Below, piece by piece: positions 17,091 to 25,564 of a stretch of 64,000 bases of DNA. Numbering within the stretch: position 1 is the first letter of the stretch; each line of letters begins with the position of its first letter. The position numbers and the translations under genes are program-made. Below the pieces are notes generated by a model. It did no database searches, had not been told where the DNA came from, and worked only from the letters and a program-made list of their open reading frames with translations. Origin of the DNA: an uncultured Clostridia bacterium (GTDB lineage Bacteria; Bacillota; Clostridia; TANB77; CAG-508); the NCBI GenBank assembly GCA_928721565.1, contig OV788638.1, positions 620,001-684,000 on the forward strand. The letters run 5' to 3'.

Positions 17091-17616
17091 AGATGGTGCA
17101 TTATTCTAGTCGTACTATTTATTGCGAGGGTGGGGCTAAAAATCCACTAAAGGGCATACCGATGAAGCATCTTATTCGTGCGCGAAATGCCAGTTTTGTG
17201 TGTGAGTAGGATGAAAGAAACTAGGGTATGGTATAATGGCATATACAGGATCCCCTCGTTTCGTTGAGGCTTAAATTACATTTTTAAGTGAAACCTATGG
17301 TGAGTGCCAAGACACAAAATACATAGAGTAGCCTGTCTTGAGTGAATGTATTGGGATTAAATATAACTATGAAATTGCATTTGCAAAAAAGACTAGCAAT
17401 AAACAATAGTATGTTAAGGAAAACTTCTAGAATGTTTGCTTTCATAAAAGCATAGAAATCTGAGGATTAAGGTACGGACTTAAGTGGTGATCTAGTGCCT
17501 AATGAGATATGTAGGTGTTCTTTTTAATTGGAAACAGCTATGTAGTAATACATAGTAAAGAATAGAGAAATTCAACTAGACCTAAACCGTAAAATTTACT
17601 CGGGTTTTACCATCTT
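17091..17616 (+). ncRNA. OLE RNA (ornate, large, extremophilic type)
   Basis: About 525 bases without any ORF lie between a promoter and the OapA gene. The composition is much less A+T-biased than other gaps here. The ends pair (AGATGGT 17091-17097 with ACCATCT 17609-17615), closing one large fold, and the last helix GTAAAA/TTTTAC (17589-17610) sits just inside. Size, single closing stem and the OapA-type membrane gene 75 bases downstream fit OLE RNA. In other Firmicutes OLE binds OapA at the membrane and supports tolerance to alcohols, cold and metal stress. The name rests on size, fold ends and gene neighbour; no covariance search was run. Confidence 0.82.
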
Positions 17617-17690
17617 GTATAAAATAAAATGTGCGGGATTTTAAATATAAATTCTCGCTTTATTAATATAAAAAGGAGAATAAAACATAA

Positions 17691-18221
17691 ATGAAAAAAA
17701 ATAAAGAAAAAGAACACTCGAAAACAAAGTGGTTTGTGGAAGTTTTTATAACTACATTTATATTATCAATGGCATTTTCATACATATCAAATAATGGAGT
17801 AACACATTTAAATATAATATCATCAGTAATAATATTAATTGCTGTAATAGCAATAGGTATAATATTTGACATAGTTGGTGTTGCAGTAACAGTTGCTAAA
17901 GAACATGAATTTCATGCAAAAGCAACTAAAAAGGTTAAAGGAGCAAAGACATCTATAAAATTAATAAAAAATGCTGCTAAAGTAGCTAATATATGTGCAG
18001 ATGTTATAGGGGATATTTGCGGTGTATTGAGTGGGGCAATAAGTGCTTTAATAGCGGCTAAGATATCAGAAAAAGTTGGTATAAACTTACAATTTATTAT
18101 AAGTGCTAGCGTTGCAGCTATAACGGTTGGAGGAAAAGCATTAGGAAAAGAAATCGCAAATAAAAATTCAACACAAATTGTGCATTTTGTTGGCTTAATA
18201 TTAAATAAGATATATAAATAA
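17691..18221 (+). CDS. oapA: OLE-associated membrane protein OapA
   Basis: The 176-residue protein has four predicted membrane helices: about 15-35, 42-64, 108-128 and 135-155. They are split by a basic loop HEFHAKATKKVKGAKTSIKL, followed by ICADVIGDICGVLSGAISALIA. This matches OapA, the small membrane protein that binds OLE RNA. It is cotranscribed with the RNA at 17091-17616 (AAAAAGGAG before the ATG) and closed by a terminator. In many genomes the pair sits in the ispA/dxs/recN region; here it lies between tmk and ruvA. Confidence 0.82.
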   Translation: MKKNKEKEHSKTKWFVEVFITTFILSMAFSYISNNGVTHLNIISSVIILIAVIAIGIIFDIVGVAVTVAKEHEFHAKATKKVKGAKTSIKLIKNAAKVANICADVIGDICGVLSGAISALIAAKISEKVGINLQFIISASVAAITVGGKALGKEIANKNSTQIVHFVGLILNKIYK

Positions 18222-18252
18222 AAAACAACTAAATTTATTTTAGTTGTTTTTT
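18221..18252. terminator. bidirectional terminator between oapA and ruvA
   Basis: AAAAACAACTAAA pairs with TTTAGTTGTTTTT across a 5-base loop, with T-runs on both strands. Confidence 0.88.
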
Positions 18253-18260
18253 ATTTGATA

Positions 18261-18872
18261 TTATTTTGCTGTTAATAAAATTAACCCTTTTTTAATTAAA
18301 TCTTCAACACTAAGATTTTCAACATCTAAATGTTTAAAGGCTTTTTCTATGTCTTTACGTGCATAGCCAAGAACCATAAGGCCAGAAGTCGCTTCTTGAA
18401 TATTTTCAGAAACTTTTATAGAATTTAATTTTTTGTTTTCTAGTTTTTCTTCATCTAATTCAGATTGTTCGGCTTTTAATTTATCTTTCAATTCTAAAAT
18501 AATTCTTTGTGCAGACTTAGGACCAATTCCAGGAACTTGTGTAAGTAATTTTACATTATTAGAAATTACCGCAATAGCAAATTCGGATGGTTCAATGCAA
18601 GAAAGCATTACTAATGCACTTTTAGCACCAACTCCACTAACACTAATAAGCAATTCGAACATTCTAAGTTCTTCTTGTGTTTTAAATCCATATATACTAA
18701 TGTCATCTTCTCTAACTCTGTAATATGTGTGAACTTTAATAATTTCACCAATTTCTCCAAGGGAATTTATGGCATTTTCAGCCATAAATACTTTATATCC
18801 TAATCCTCCAACATCAATAACTATATAATTTTTATATTTTATTTCTAATGAACCTTTTATATATGCTAACAT
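18261..18872 (-). CDS. ruvA: Holliday junction DNA helicase subunit RuvA
   Basis: The 203-residue protein has the RuvA order: N-terminal OB fold (MLAYIKGSLEIKYKNYIVIDVGGLGYKV), HhH motifs SVSGVGAKSALVML and VPGIGPKSAQRIILELKDK, and a C-terminal RuvB-binding domain (EATSGLMVLGYARKDIEKAF). RuvA tetramers hold four-way junctions for RuvB. ruvA is usually followed by ruvB; here a terminator follows at once, so ruvB must be elsewhere. It shares a divergent promoter region with rarA. Confidence 0.95.
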   Translation of the reverse strand: MLAYIKGSLEIKYKNYIVIDVGGLGYKVFMAENAINSLGEIGEIIKVHTYYRVREDDISIYGFKTQEELRMFELLISVSGVGAKSALVMLSCIEPSEFAIAVISNNVKLLTQVPGIGPKSAQRIILELKDKLKAEQSELDEEKLENKKLNSIKVSENIQEATSGLMVLGYARKDIEKAFKHLDVENLSVEDLIKKGLILLTAK

Positions 18873-18896
18873 TTAAATCATCCTTTCACCTTTGAT

Positions 18897-18925
18897 ATTA
18901 TAAATATAAAAAATGTAAAAGTCAA
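18897..18925 (-). promoter_or_regulatory. promoter of ruvA
   Basis: On the minus strand TTGACT (18925-18920) and TATAAT (18902-18897) are 17 bases apart. Confidence 0.8.
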
Positions 18926-18964
18926 TGTTACAATTTAAAAACGAAAAAATGTTTGAACTAGATA

Positions 18965-18993
18965 TTGACAATTTTTTAAACACGTTTTATAAT
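18965..18993 (+). promoter_or_regulatory. consensus promoter of rarA
   Basis: TTGACA at 18965-18970, 17 bases, TATAAT at 18988-18993. It lies inside a longer in-frame reading frame from 18925, showing that the start at 19015 is the real one. Confidence 0.85.
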
Positions 18994-19014
18994 CAAACAG
19001 AAAGGAAGAGAAAA

Positions 19015-20262
19015 ATGAGTAGTACAGAGCCATTGGCATATAGAATGAGGCCAAAAACGTTAGAAGAGTATGAAGGACAGGAACATGTAATAGGTCCAGG
19101 AAAGTTATTATATAGAACAATAAAAGCAGATAGATTATCAAGTATAATTTTATTTGGCCCTCCTGGATGTGGTAAAACATCACTTGCAAAAGTAATAAGT
19201 GAAACTACAAAATATAAATTTTATAAAATAAATGCGGTAACTGCAGGAGTGTCAGATATAAAAAGGATAGTAGAAGAAACACAGAATTTTATGATGAATC
19301 CAACAGGAAAAAGTATTTTATTTATTGATGAAATTCATAGATTTAATAAATTACAACAAGATGCTTTATTACCATTTGTAGAAAATGGAACAATAATTTT
19401 AATAGGTGCAACTACAGAAAATCCATATTTTGAAGTGAACAAAGCTTTAATATCTAGGTCAATGGTAATAAAATTAGAACCATTAACAGAAGAAAATATA
19501 TATAATATTTTGAAAAGAGCTTTAAAGAGTAAAGAGGGACTTGGAGAATATAATGTAAAAATAGAAGATAGTACTTTAAAAAAGATAGCAGATATAGCAA
19601 ATGGAGATGTAAGAACAGCCTTAAATGGATTAGAAATAGCAGTATTAACAACAAATATGGAATCAGATGGATATATTCATATCACAAATGAAGTAATAAA
19701 AAATAGTATTCAAAATAGAAAAGCTATATTTGATAAAAATGGAGACACACATTATGATAATATAAGTGCATTTATAAAATCAATGAGAGGATCAGATCCT
19801 GATGCAGTATTGCTTTATTTGGCTAGGGCACTAAATGGAGGAGAAGATCCAGTGTTTTTAGCAAGAAGAATTGTGATTTGTGCTTCAGAAGATGTTGGCT
19901 TAGCAGATCCGCAGGCACTTGTGATTGCTACATCTGCAATGCAGGCAGTCAATATGGTAGGAATGCCAGAAGCTAGAATTATATTAGCAGAAGCGGCAGT
20001 TTATGTTGCAAATTGTAAAAAATCAAATGCAACATACTTAGGAATTAACAAGGCATTAGAAGATGTATCTAATAAGGATACTGGAGAAATACCTATGCAT
20101 ATTAGAAATGCACCAATAGAAAAAATGAGAGAACTTGGTTATAATGAAGGATATAAATACCCACATGATTACCCAGGACATTGGGTGGAACAGCAATATT
20201 TGCCAGACAAAATGTTGGGAACAAAATATTTTATAAAAGATGAAAATATTGATTTACAATAA
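19015..20262 (+). CDS. rarA: replication-associated recombination protein RarA (MgsA)
   Basis: The 415-residue AAA+ ATPase has Walker A GPPGCGKTS (about 48-56), Walker B LFIDEIHRFNK (about 102) and the RarA C-terminal region (DPDAVLLYLARALNGGEDPVFLARRI, then YPHDYPGHWVEQQYLPD). RarA acts at stalled replication forks and interacts with SSB. It is divergent from ruvA, with both promoters in a 140-base gap, so two fork-repair genes share control DNA. GGAAG precedes the ATG. Confidence 0.95.
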   Translation: MSSTEPLAYRMRPKTLEEYEGQEHVIGPGKLLYRTIKADRLSSIILFGPPGCGKTSLAKVISETTKYKFYKINAVTAGVSDIKRIVEETQNFMMNPTGKSILFIDEIHRFNKLQQDALLPFVENGTIILIGATTENPYFEVNKALISRSMVIKLEPLTEENIYNILKRALKSKEGLGEYNVKIEDSTLKKIADIANGDVRTALNGLEIAVLTTNMESDGYIHITNEVIKNSIQNRKAIFDKNGDTHYDNISAFIKSMRGSDPDAVLLYLARALNGGEDPVFLARRIVICASEDVGLADPQALVIATSAMQAVNMVGMPEARIILAEAAVYVANCKKSNATYLGINKALEDVSNKDTGEIPMHIRNAPIEKMRELGYNEGYKYPHDYPGHWVEQQYLPDKMLGTKYFIKDENIDLQ

Positions 20263-20315
20263 AGTAGTTTTATGATAAAATAATAAAAGGTAGTATAAAA
20301 ACAAGGAGATATACA

Positions 20316-21188
20316 ATGGAGTTTGGAAAAAATATTGGAGATACAAGAGAAGAAAAAATAACAAAATTAGTTAATCAAAAAATTGAAAAGTACGAAAAAA
20401 GAGCAGGAAAAAAAATAGAAAATGAAAAAGTAGTAAAATTTTTTGAAATTGCTGAAAGAAAAGTAAAAAGGCAGGAAAATAGAAGAAGAGCATTAATTGC
20501 AATATTAGGAGCATTAGGGATTACTGTGGGTAGTGTTGCTATGTTAAATAGTGGAAATGAACCTAGAGAAGTAAAAAAAGAAGTAAATATGGATACTATG
20601 AACAATGCTAAGAAAGTAAAAGAATTTAGAGAAGGAATAAAAACTGAAGTAAAAGATACTATACAAAAAGAAAGTTTTATAAATTCAATATTGCAAAAGT
20701 ACAATTCAAACTTACCAAATGAAAGTAAGATAGGAAAAGATGATTTAGGAATTATATTGCAAGAAAATATGGGAGAAGGAAATGTTTTAGGACAAGTTTT
20801 AAAAAATGGAGATATAAAATATAAAGAAAACGCTTCTGCAGCGTTATATGGTGACATAAAAGAAGATGAATATTGGGTTCCAGCAGATGCAATTGATAAA
20901 ATTTATGTGTTAGTAGACAATAATTCTCATAATACAATAGCAGGTGTTGGAAGTATAGGAGATTCAGCAGAACAATATACAGAGGTAACAATTGAAAATA
21001 TACAAATAAATAAAGGAGATCATATGGAAAAATATTCAATGAATCCTAACAATTATGTACAACTAGAATCAATCAAAAAAGAAAATAATATTGATACAAA
21101 GGAAATATATAATAAATTTGAAGAATATTATAATGAAAGAAATGAAAAAATAAATTCTAAAAATGACAAAGTATTAGAAATAGAATAG
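20316..21188 (+). CDS. hypothetical membrane-anchored protein
   Basis: The 290-residue protein has a charged N-terminal helix (1-60), one membrane helix near 63-81 (ALIAILGALGITVGSVAML) and a large C-terminal domain with KIGKDDLGIILQENMGEGNV and GDIKEDEYWVPADAIDKIYVLV. I recognise no family. CAAGGAGA precedes the ATG. The C-terminal domain is on the far side of the membrane if positive-inside holds. It is single, ended by a hairpin. Confidence 0.6.
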   Translation: MEFGKNIGDTREEKITKLVNQKIEKYEKRAGKKIENEKVVKFFEIAERKVKRQENRRRALIAILGALGITVGSVAMLNSGNEPREVKKEVNMDTMNNAKKVKEFREGIKTEVKDTIQKESFINSILQKYNSNLPNESKIGKDDLGIILQENMGEGNVLGQVLKNGDIKYKENASAALYGDIKEDEYWVPADAIDKIYVLVDNNSHNTIAGVGSIGDSAEQYTEVTIENIQINKGDHMEKYSMNPNNYVQLESIKKENNIDTKEIYNKFEEYYNERNEKINSKNDKVLEIE

Positions 21189-21223
21189 TAATAGAATATA
21201 AAATAAAAAAATGGAAAAAATAG

Positions 21224-21256
21224 AGATGGTGTAAAAAACCATCTTTATTTTATTTT
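21224..21256 (+). terminator. terminator after the anchored hypothetical gene
   Basis: AGATGGT (21224-21230) pairs with ACCATCT (21238-21244), followed by a T-rich tract. Confidence 0.7.
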
Positions 21257-21270
21257 GGAGAAATTTTAGA

Positions 21271-21624
21271 ATGATTATAAAAAAGATAATAATAGGAATT
21301 ATGTCTGGAATTATATGTGGACTGTTTGGAACAGGTGGCGGATTGATACTAATACCAGCATTTGTAGATATATTAAAAATTGAGCCTAAAAAAGCAAGAG
21401 GAACATCATTAAGTTGTATGTTGATAATGGTTATAGTTAGTAGTATATTTTATTCGAAGAACAAATATACTAACTGGCAAATAGGTATATTATGTGCTAT
21501 AGGTGGAATAATTGGAGGTTATTTTGGAGCCAAGGTATTAAAAAAAATACCAGATTATATATTAAAAATCATGTTTATATTTTTTTTAATTTATTATTCA
21601 GCCAAAATATTATTTTTTCAATAA
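21271..21624 (+). CDS. TauE/SafE-family half transporter, first gene
   Basis: The 117-residue protein is one half of a TauE/SafE permease: four hydrophobic spans with GIICGLFGTGGGLILIPAF at the start, the family's glycine-rich signature. Normal members are 240-280 residues with two such halves in one chain. The next gene encodes the other half after a gap of 10 bases, so the pair probably assembles as a heterodimer. The family exports sulfite or other organosulfur anions; the substrate is unknown here. Confidence 0.85.
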   Translation: MIIKKIIIGIMSGIICGLFGTGGGLILIPAFVDILKIEPKKARGTSLSCMLIMVIVSSIFYSKNKYTNWQIGILCAIGGIIGGYFGAKVLKKIPDYILKIMFIFFLIYYSAKILFFQ

Positions 21625-21634
21625 AGGAGACAAT

Positions 21635-22042
21635 ATGTTACAGATATTAATAGGAATATTCTCAGGAGTATTTAGTGGAGTTGGTATGGGAGGAGGAACA
21701 ATATTAATTTTCTTATTGACAACAGTTAGCAATTTAGAACAACATGTGGCACAAGCGACAAATTTAATATATTTTATACCAACTGCAATTTCAGCAATTA
21801 TAGTTAATTATAAAAATAAAAATATAGATTTAAATTTAACAACTATAGTATCTATAAGTGGAGCCGTAGGTGCAATAATAGGAGCAATTATTTCAATAAA
21901 TATTAATGTAAACAGATTGAAAAAATTATTTGGAGTTTTTTTGGCAATAGTTGCCATTCATGAAATATATACCTTATATAAAGAGTATAAACAAATGAAA
22001 AAAAGAAATACTAAAAGTAGTTTAAATTTTTTTGAAAGGTGA
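21635..22042 (+). CDS. TauE/SafE-family half transporter, second gene
   Basis: The 135-residue protein repeats the half-permease plan with GIFSGVFSGVGMGGGTILIF at residues 6-25 and HVAQATNLIYFIPTA, then a basic C-terminal tail. AAAGGAG precedes the ATG. Both halves are intact with their own starts, so this is a stable split and not a broken gene. A small basic gene follows directly. Confidence 0.85.
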   Translation: MLQILIGIFSGVFSGVGMGGGTILIFLLTTVSNLEQHVAQATNLIYFIPTAISAIIVNYKNKNIDLNLTTIVSISGAVGAIIGAIISININVNRLKKLFGVFLAIVAIHEIYTLYKEYKQMKKRNTKSSLNFFER

Positions 22043-22048
22043 GGAATT

Positions 22049-22192
22049 ATGAATATGAAATTTGTAAAAGGTATAATGTTAGGTAGTTTAGTAACAACAG
22101 GGATTATGATGATGTGGAATGACAATGAAATGACAACTAAAAAGCTTACTAAAAAAGGTAAAAGATTTATAAGAAAAATTGGAATATTATAA
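22049..22192 (+). CDS. small YtxH-like membrane-associated protein
   Basis: A 47-residue protein begins MNMKFVKGIMLGSLVTTGIM, continues with a methionine-rich membrane helix and ends very basic (KLTKKGKRFIRKIG). Short proteins with this start and tail occur in Firmicutes as YtxH-like or DUF3918-type proteins of unknown function. GGTGAGGA lies 5 bases before the ATG, and it is 6 bases from the half transporter, so it is in the same operon. Confidence 0.65.
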   Translation: MNMKFVKGIMLGSLVTTGIMMMWNDNEMTTKKLTKKGKRFIRKIGIL

Positions 22193-22193
22193 T

Positions 22194-22250
22194 AAACTAT
22201 TTTTGAGGTCAAATCCTTAACATGGATTTACCTCAAAATAGTTTGTTTTT
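22194..22250. terminator. long bidirectional terminator
   Basis: AAACTATTTTTGAGGT and AAATCC on the left pair with GGATTT and ACCTCAAAATAGTTT on the right. T-runs on both sides serve the operon on the left and the minus-strand gene on the right. Confidence 0.88.
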
Positions 22251-22687
22251 TATTCTTCTTCACATCTCTCGCAAGGTTTATCACATGGATGAAAATCGTC
22301 ACAATCAAGTTTTATTCCTTTTAAACATTTACCTTCATGGTGACACTTAGCACAAATTTTTATATGCTTAACAGAATCTTTCCATATTTGGATTGCGTAT
22401 TTTTTACCAGGACAAAGTGGTCCGAAAACAAATTCTCCTTCGTCATCTGTAAAGGTATGAGATACAGGTTTTAATTCTTTTTTTCCAAATTTAAAGTCTA
22501 TTTCAACTAATTTTACAACAGCATCTCGCACAGGCTCTTTAAAACAGTCTCTAACAACACCATAGATAACATCTCTATGATCATTTGCCAAAACTATATC
22601 TAAATCAAATTGTTTACCATCAGCAATAAATCCATCTATATCTACAAAAGGATGCATTGTTTCTGGTTTATTTTCATTTATTTCCAT
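22250..22687 (-). CDS. carboxypeptidase-regulatory-like domain protein with Cys-rich tail
   Basis: The 145-residue protein has a small beta-sandwich of the carboxypeptidase regulatory type (YGVVRDCFKEPVRDAVVKLVEI, then TDDEGEFVFGPLCPGKKYAIQI). A cysteine- and histidine-rich tail follows (CAKCHHEGKC, CDDFHPCDKPCERC). The tail could bind metal or form disulfides. Similar short sandwich proteins in spore-formers are found in coat or exosporium layers, but this is inference. GAAAGGAAG precedes the ATG. Confidence 0.65.
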   Translation of the reverse strand: MEINENKPETMHPFVDIDGFIADGKQFDLDIVLANDHRDVIYGVVRDCFKEPVRDAVVKLVEIDFKFGKKELKPVSHTFTDDEGEFVFGPLCPGKKYAIQIWKDSVKHIKICAKCHHEGKCLKGIKLDCDDFHPCDKPCERCEEE

Positions 22688-22812
22688 ATAAAAACTTCCT
22701 TTCTTAATTAATTGGCTATGCCAAGATTAATATATAATATGAAATAAATAATATATTTGATACTAGTTTATTTAATTAAGCCAAAAAACGAAATTAAAAA
22801 ATGAGCAAAACA

Positions 22813-22841
22813 TTGACTTGCGTAGAATTTCAGTATATAAT
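22813..22841 (+). promoter_or_regulatory. promoter of sigH
   Basis: TTGACT at 22813-22818, 17 bases, TATAAT at 22836-22841. It overlaps an upstream in-frame TTG at 22818, which therefore cannot be the start. Confidence 0.75.
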
Positions 22842-22877
22842 ATCATTATAGATTTATTAGGAGGACAAAATACAATA

Positions 22878-23519
22878 ATGGAAAAAGGTATGTTTTCAAT
22901 TAATGAAAATGAATATGCACAAATGACAGACGAAAAATTAATAGAAAATATAAAAAATGATGATCATATAGCATTAGAATGTTTGATGAAAAGATATAAT
23001 GATATCGTAAATATGAAAGCTAATAAGTTTTTTATTATAGGAGCCGAAAAAGAAGACATAGTGCAAGAAGGTATGATAGGCTTATATAAAGCTGTTAAAT
23101 CATTTGATATGCAAAAGCAGAACTCATTTAAAACATTTGCTAATATGTGTATAGAAAGACAATTAATAACAGCAGTTAAAAATTCTAATAGACAAAAACA
23201 TATTCCACTGAATTCTTCTGTATCTTTAAATGCTGCTGCATATGATGATAATGAAGATATGGATAAGATTGACGTACTTGATATAAAAGCATTAGACGAT
23301 CCATCAGAAATAATTGCAGAAAGAGAATATTTTGAGAGTATGGAAAGCAAAATAAAAAAAGTATTAAGTGAATTTGAATTACAAGTTTTACATGAATATG
23401 AAAAGGGAAGATCTTATGCTGATATCGCTATGACATTAAATGCTAAGGTTAAATCTGTTGATACTGCAATACAAAGAATTAGAAAAAAGGCTAATAAAAT
23501 TAAAAATGATATAAATTAG
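22878..23519 (+). CDS. sigH: RNA polymerase sporulation sigma factor SigH
   Basis: The 213-residue protein has sigma-70 region 2 (LECLMKRYNDIVNMKANKFF, then EDIVQEGMIGLYKAVKSFD) and region 4 (LHEYEKGRSYADIAMTLNAK, then VDTAIQRIRKK). Length and KEDIVQEGMIGLYKA are typical of SigH, which starts the sporulation programme in Clostridia. I start at the ATG at 22878; AGGAGG is 13 bases upstream, a long gap. The usual neighbours (rlmB, rpmG, secE) are absent. Its presence with germination genes implies a spore-forming ancestry. Confidence 0.88.
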   Translation: MEKGMFSINENEYAQMTDEKLIENIKNDDHIALECLMKRYNDIVNMKANKFFIIGAEKEDIVQEGMIGLYKAVKSFDMQKQNSFKTFANMCIERQLITAVKNSNRQKHIPLNSSVSLNAAAYDDNEDMDKIDVLDIKALDDPSEIIAEREYFESMESKIKKVLSEFELQVLHEYEKGRSYADIAMTLNAKVKSVDTAIQRIRKKANKIKNDIN

Positions 23520-23551
23520 GAGAGTTAATTTTTATATAACTCTCCTTTTTG
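23519..23551 (+). terminator. terminator of sigH
   Basis: GGAGAGTT (23519-23526) pairs with AACTCTCC (23538-23545), then five T. The stem starts within the stop codon. Confidence 0.88.
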
Positions 23552-23649
23552 TAGGCGGAGTGATTTTTGGAATTAATTAGTTAATAAGCATAAAAAGCTA
23601 CGGAAATACTTATTTACAAAAATTTCAACAAAAAAATTTATTATATGTG

Positions 23650-23678
23650 TTGCTATTAGAAAAAAAAATTGTTATAAT
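23650..23678 (+). promoter_or_regulatory. promoter for the phosphodiester glycosidase operon
   Basis: TTGCTA at 23650-23655, 17 bases, TATAAT at 23673-23678. Confidence 0.65.
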
Positions 23679-23748
23679 AAACGAGATATTGTAAGATAAA
23701 GATTAATTTTAATTTAATTTAAGATACATTGAAAGGATTGAATTAAAT

Positions 23749-24849
23749 ATGGAAAAATACGAAGGATTTGATGAAATAGATGAGATGCCTAAAGCATTAA
23801 GAAAAGATAAAAGTAACAAGAAGAAAAAAAAGAAAAATTGGAAAAAGATATGGTTAGTACTAGTTATATTGGCAATACTAGGAGTAGGGTCTGGAGGCTT
23901 TTTATTATATGGTCCATATTCAGGATTTAGAGATTGGCTAATAACAACTGCAATGACGACTATGACACATCAGTATTTAGCTACATGGTTTTTTGATGAA
24001 GACACAATAAGTGAGGCATTAGCTAAAAATAAAGTAAATGAAGTAGATGAAATAACTAATACAAATACAATTGTAATTAATAAGACCTCAGGTAATACAC
24101 AATATGCAAATGAATATGAAAAAGCAATTTTAGAAAAAGATCCGGAACATGAAGATTATAAGATTATAGAAATAAAAGGAAAAGGATATAGTGGATATTT
24201 AGCAGCTATATATGATCCATCAAGAATAAAAACAGTATATACTAAAAAATTAGGAACCAGTGGTGAATATTTGACACAAATGGCAAAGGACAATGATGCA
24301 CTAATAGCAATAAATGGTGGAGGATTTGAAGATCCAAATTATAATAGCAATGGTGCTAATCCATTAGGTTTAACATTTTCGGGTGGAAAGCTTGTAACTT
24401 CTAAAACATGGAATGGTTCTGGTGGATTGATAGGATTTACACAAGATAATAAACTTGCTTTAGGAAAAATGACAGTTAAGCAAGCACAAGATATGAAAAT
24501 ACGTGATGGTGTTACATTTGGACCATTCTTAATAGTAAATGGAAAACCATCAAAAGTACTTGGTAATGGCGGATGGGGAACAGCACCACGTACGGCTATA
24601 GGCCAAAGAAAAGATGGAATTGTATTATTTTTGGTAATAGATGGAAGAACTTTAACAGAACCAGGTGCTAATATGAATGATTTAATTGAAATAATGCAAA
24701 ATTATGGGGCATATAATGCTTCAAACTTAGATGGTGGAACATCAAGTGCAATGGTAGTGAACGGTAAAATAATTAATGATCCAGTAGATAGTTCTGGAGC
24801 TCATAGAACTAGATATATATCAACAGGATTTATTGTAACTAAAAAATAA
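23749..24849 (+). CDS. phosphodiester glycosidase (NAGPA-like) membrane-anchored protein
   Basis: The 366-residue protein has a lysine-rich cytoplasmic start, a membrane helix at about 34-54 and an outside NAGPA-type domain. Signature parts are ALIAINGGGFEDPN (near 184), APRTAIGQRKDGIVLFLVIDG (near 281) and NLDGGTSSAMVV (near 327). NAGPA-type domains hydrolyse sugar-phosphodiester bonds, in bacteria probably in teichoic acid or capsule. AAAGGATTG precedes the ATG. cmk follows by 30 bases, an unusual but probably cotranscribed partner. Confidence 0.88.
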   Translation: MEKYEGFDEIDEMPKALRKDKSNKKKKKKNWKKIWLVLVILAILGVGSGGFLLYGPYSGFRDWLITTAMTTMTHQYLATWFFDEDTISEALAKNKVNEVDEITNTNTIVINKTSGNTQYANEYEKAILEKDPEHEDYKIIEIKGKGYSGYLAAIYDPSRIKTVYTKKLGTSGEYLTQMAKDNDALIAINGGGFEDPNYNSNGANPLGLTFSGGKLVTSKTWNGSGGLIGFTQDNKLALGKMTVKQAQDMKIRDGVTFGPFLIVNGKPSKVLGNGGWGTAPRTAIGQRKDGIVLFLVIDGRTLTEPGANMNDLIEIMQNYGAYNASNLDGGTSSAMVVNGKIINDPVDSSGAHRTRYISTGFIVTKK

Positions 24850-24879
24850 AAGGTTCACAAAATTTCGAAAGGGGATATT

Positions 24880-25548
24880 ATGGGATTTATAGTAGCTGTT
24901 GATGGAACAGCAGGAAGTGGAAAAGGAACTATAACAAAGATAATTGCAGAAAGATTGAATTTAGTAAGTATAGACACTGGTGCAATGTATAGATGTGTTG
25001 CATTAGAATGTATTAATCAAAATATAAACTACACAGAAATAGAGAAAATAAAAGAAGTTCTTAAGAACATTGATATCGAATTAAAAAAAGAAAATAATCT
25101 TCAAATAGTAATATTAAATGGAAAAGATGTTACTAGGGAAATAAGAACTCCAGAAATTGATGCTGTAGTAGCTAAATTTGCAGCAATAAAAGAAGTGAGA
25201 GACAAAATAACACCAATTCAAAGAAAAATGGGAGAAAATTCTGATATTATAATGGAAGGTAGAGACATAGGAACAGTAGTATTTCCACATGCAGATGTTA
25301 AAGTATTCTTAGATTGCTCTGTTGAAGAAAGAGCTAGAAGAAGATATAAACAAGACTTAGAAAAAGGAATACAAACAACATATGAAGAAGTTCTTGAGAG
25401 TATAAAAGAAAGACACAAATTAGAAACAGAAAGAGAAATAGCACCATTAGTACAAGCTCCAGATGCAGTATATATAGACTCAACTAACATGACAATAGAA
25501 GAAGAAACAAATGCTGTAATAAAAGTAATAGAAGAAAAAAGAAAATAA
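24880..25548 (+). CDS. cmk: cytidylate kinase
   Basis: The 222-residue protein has a P-loop GTAGSGKGT (residues 9-17), DTGAMYRCVAL, and the CMP-binding EGRDIGTVVFPHADVKVFLDC, all diagnostic of bacterial Cmk, which converts (d)CMP to (d)CDP. The lid arginines lie in RRRYKQDLEKG. AAAGGGGATATT precedes the ATG. In many Firmicutes plsC or rpsA follow cmk; here an HD-domain gene does. Confidence 0.95.
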   Translation: MGFIVAVDGTAGSGKGTITKIIAERLNLVSIDTGAMYRCVALECINQNINYTEIEKIKEVLKNIDIELKKENNLQIVILNGKDVTREIRTPEIDAVVAKFAAIKEVRDKITPIQRKMGENSDIIMEGRDIGTVVFPHADVKVFLDCSVEERARRRYKQDLEKGIQTTYEEVLESIKERHKLETEREIAPLVQAPDAVYIDSTNMTIEEETNAVIKVIEEKRK

Positions 25549-25564
25549 TCTGAAAGGAATGTAA

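Noticed and set aside
17091..17616. Structured region considered as a riboswitch or T-box.
   Set aside because: It is far too long, has no antiterminator/terminator pair next to the gene, and the downstream gene is the OapA-type membrane protein that goes with OLE RNA.
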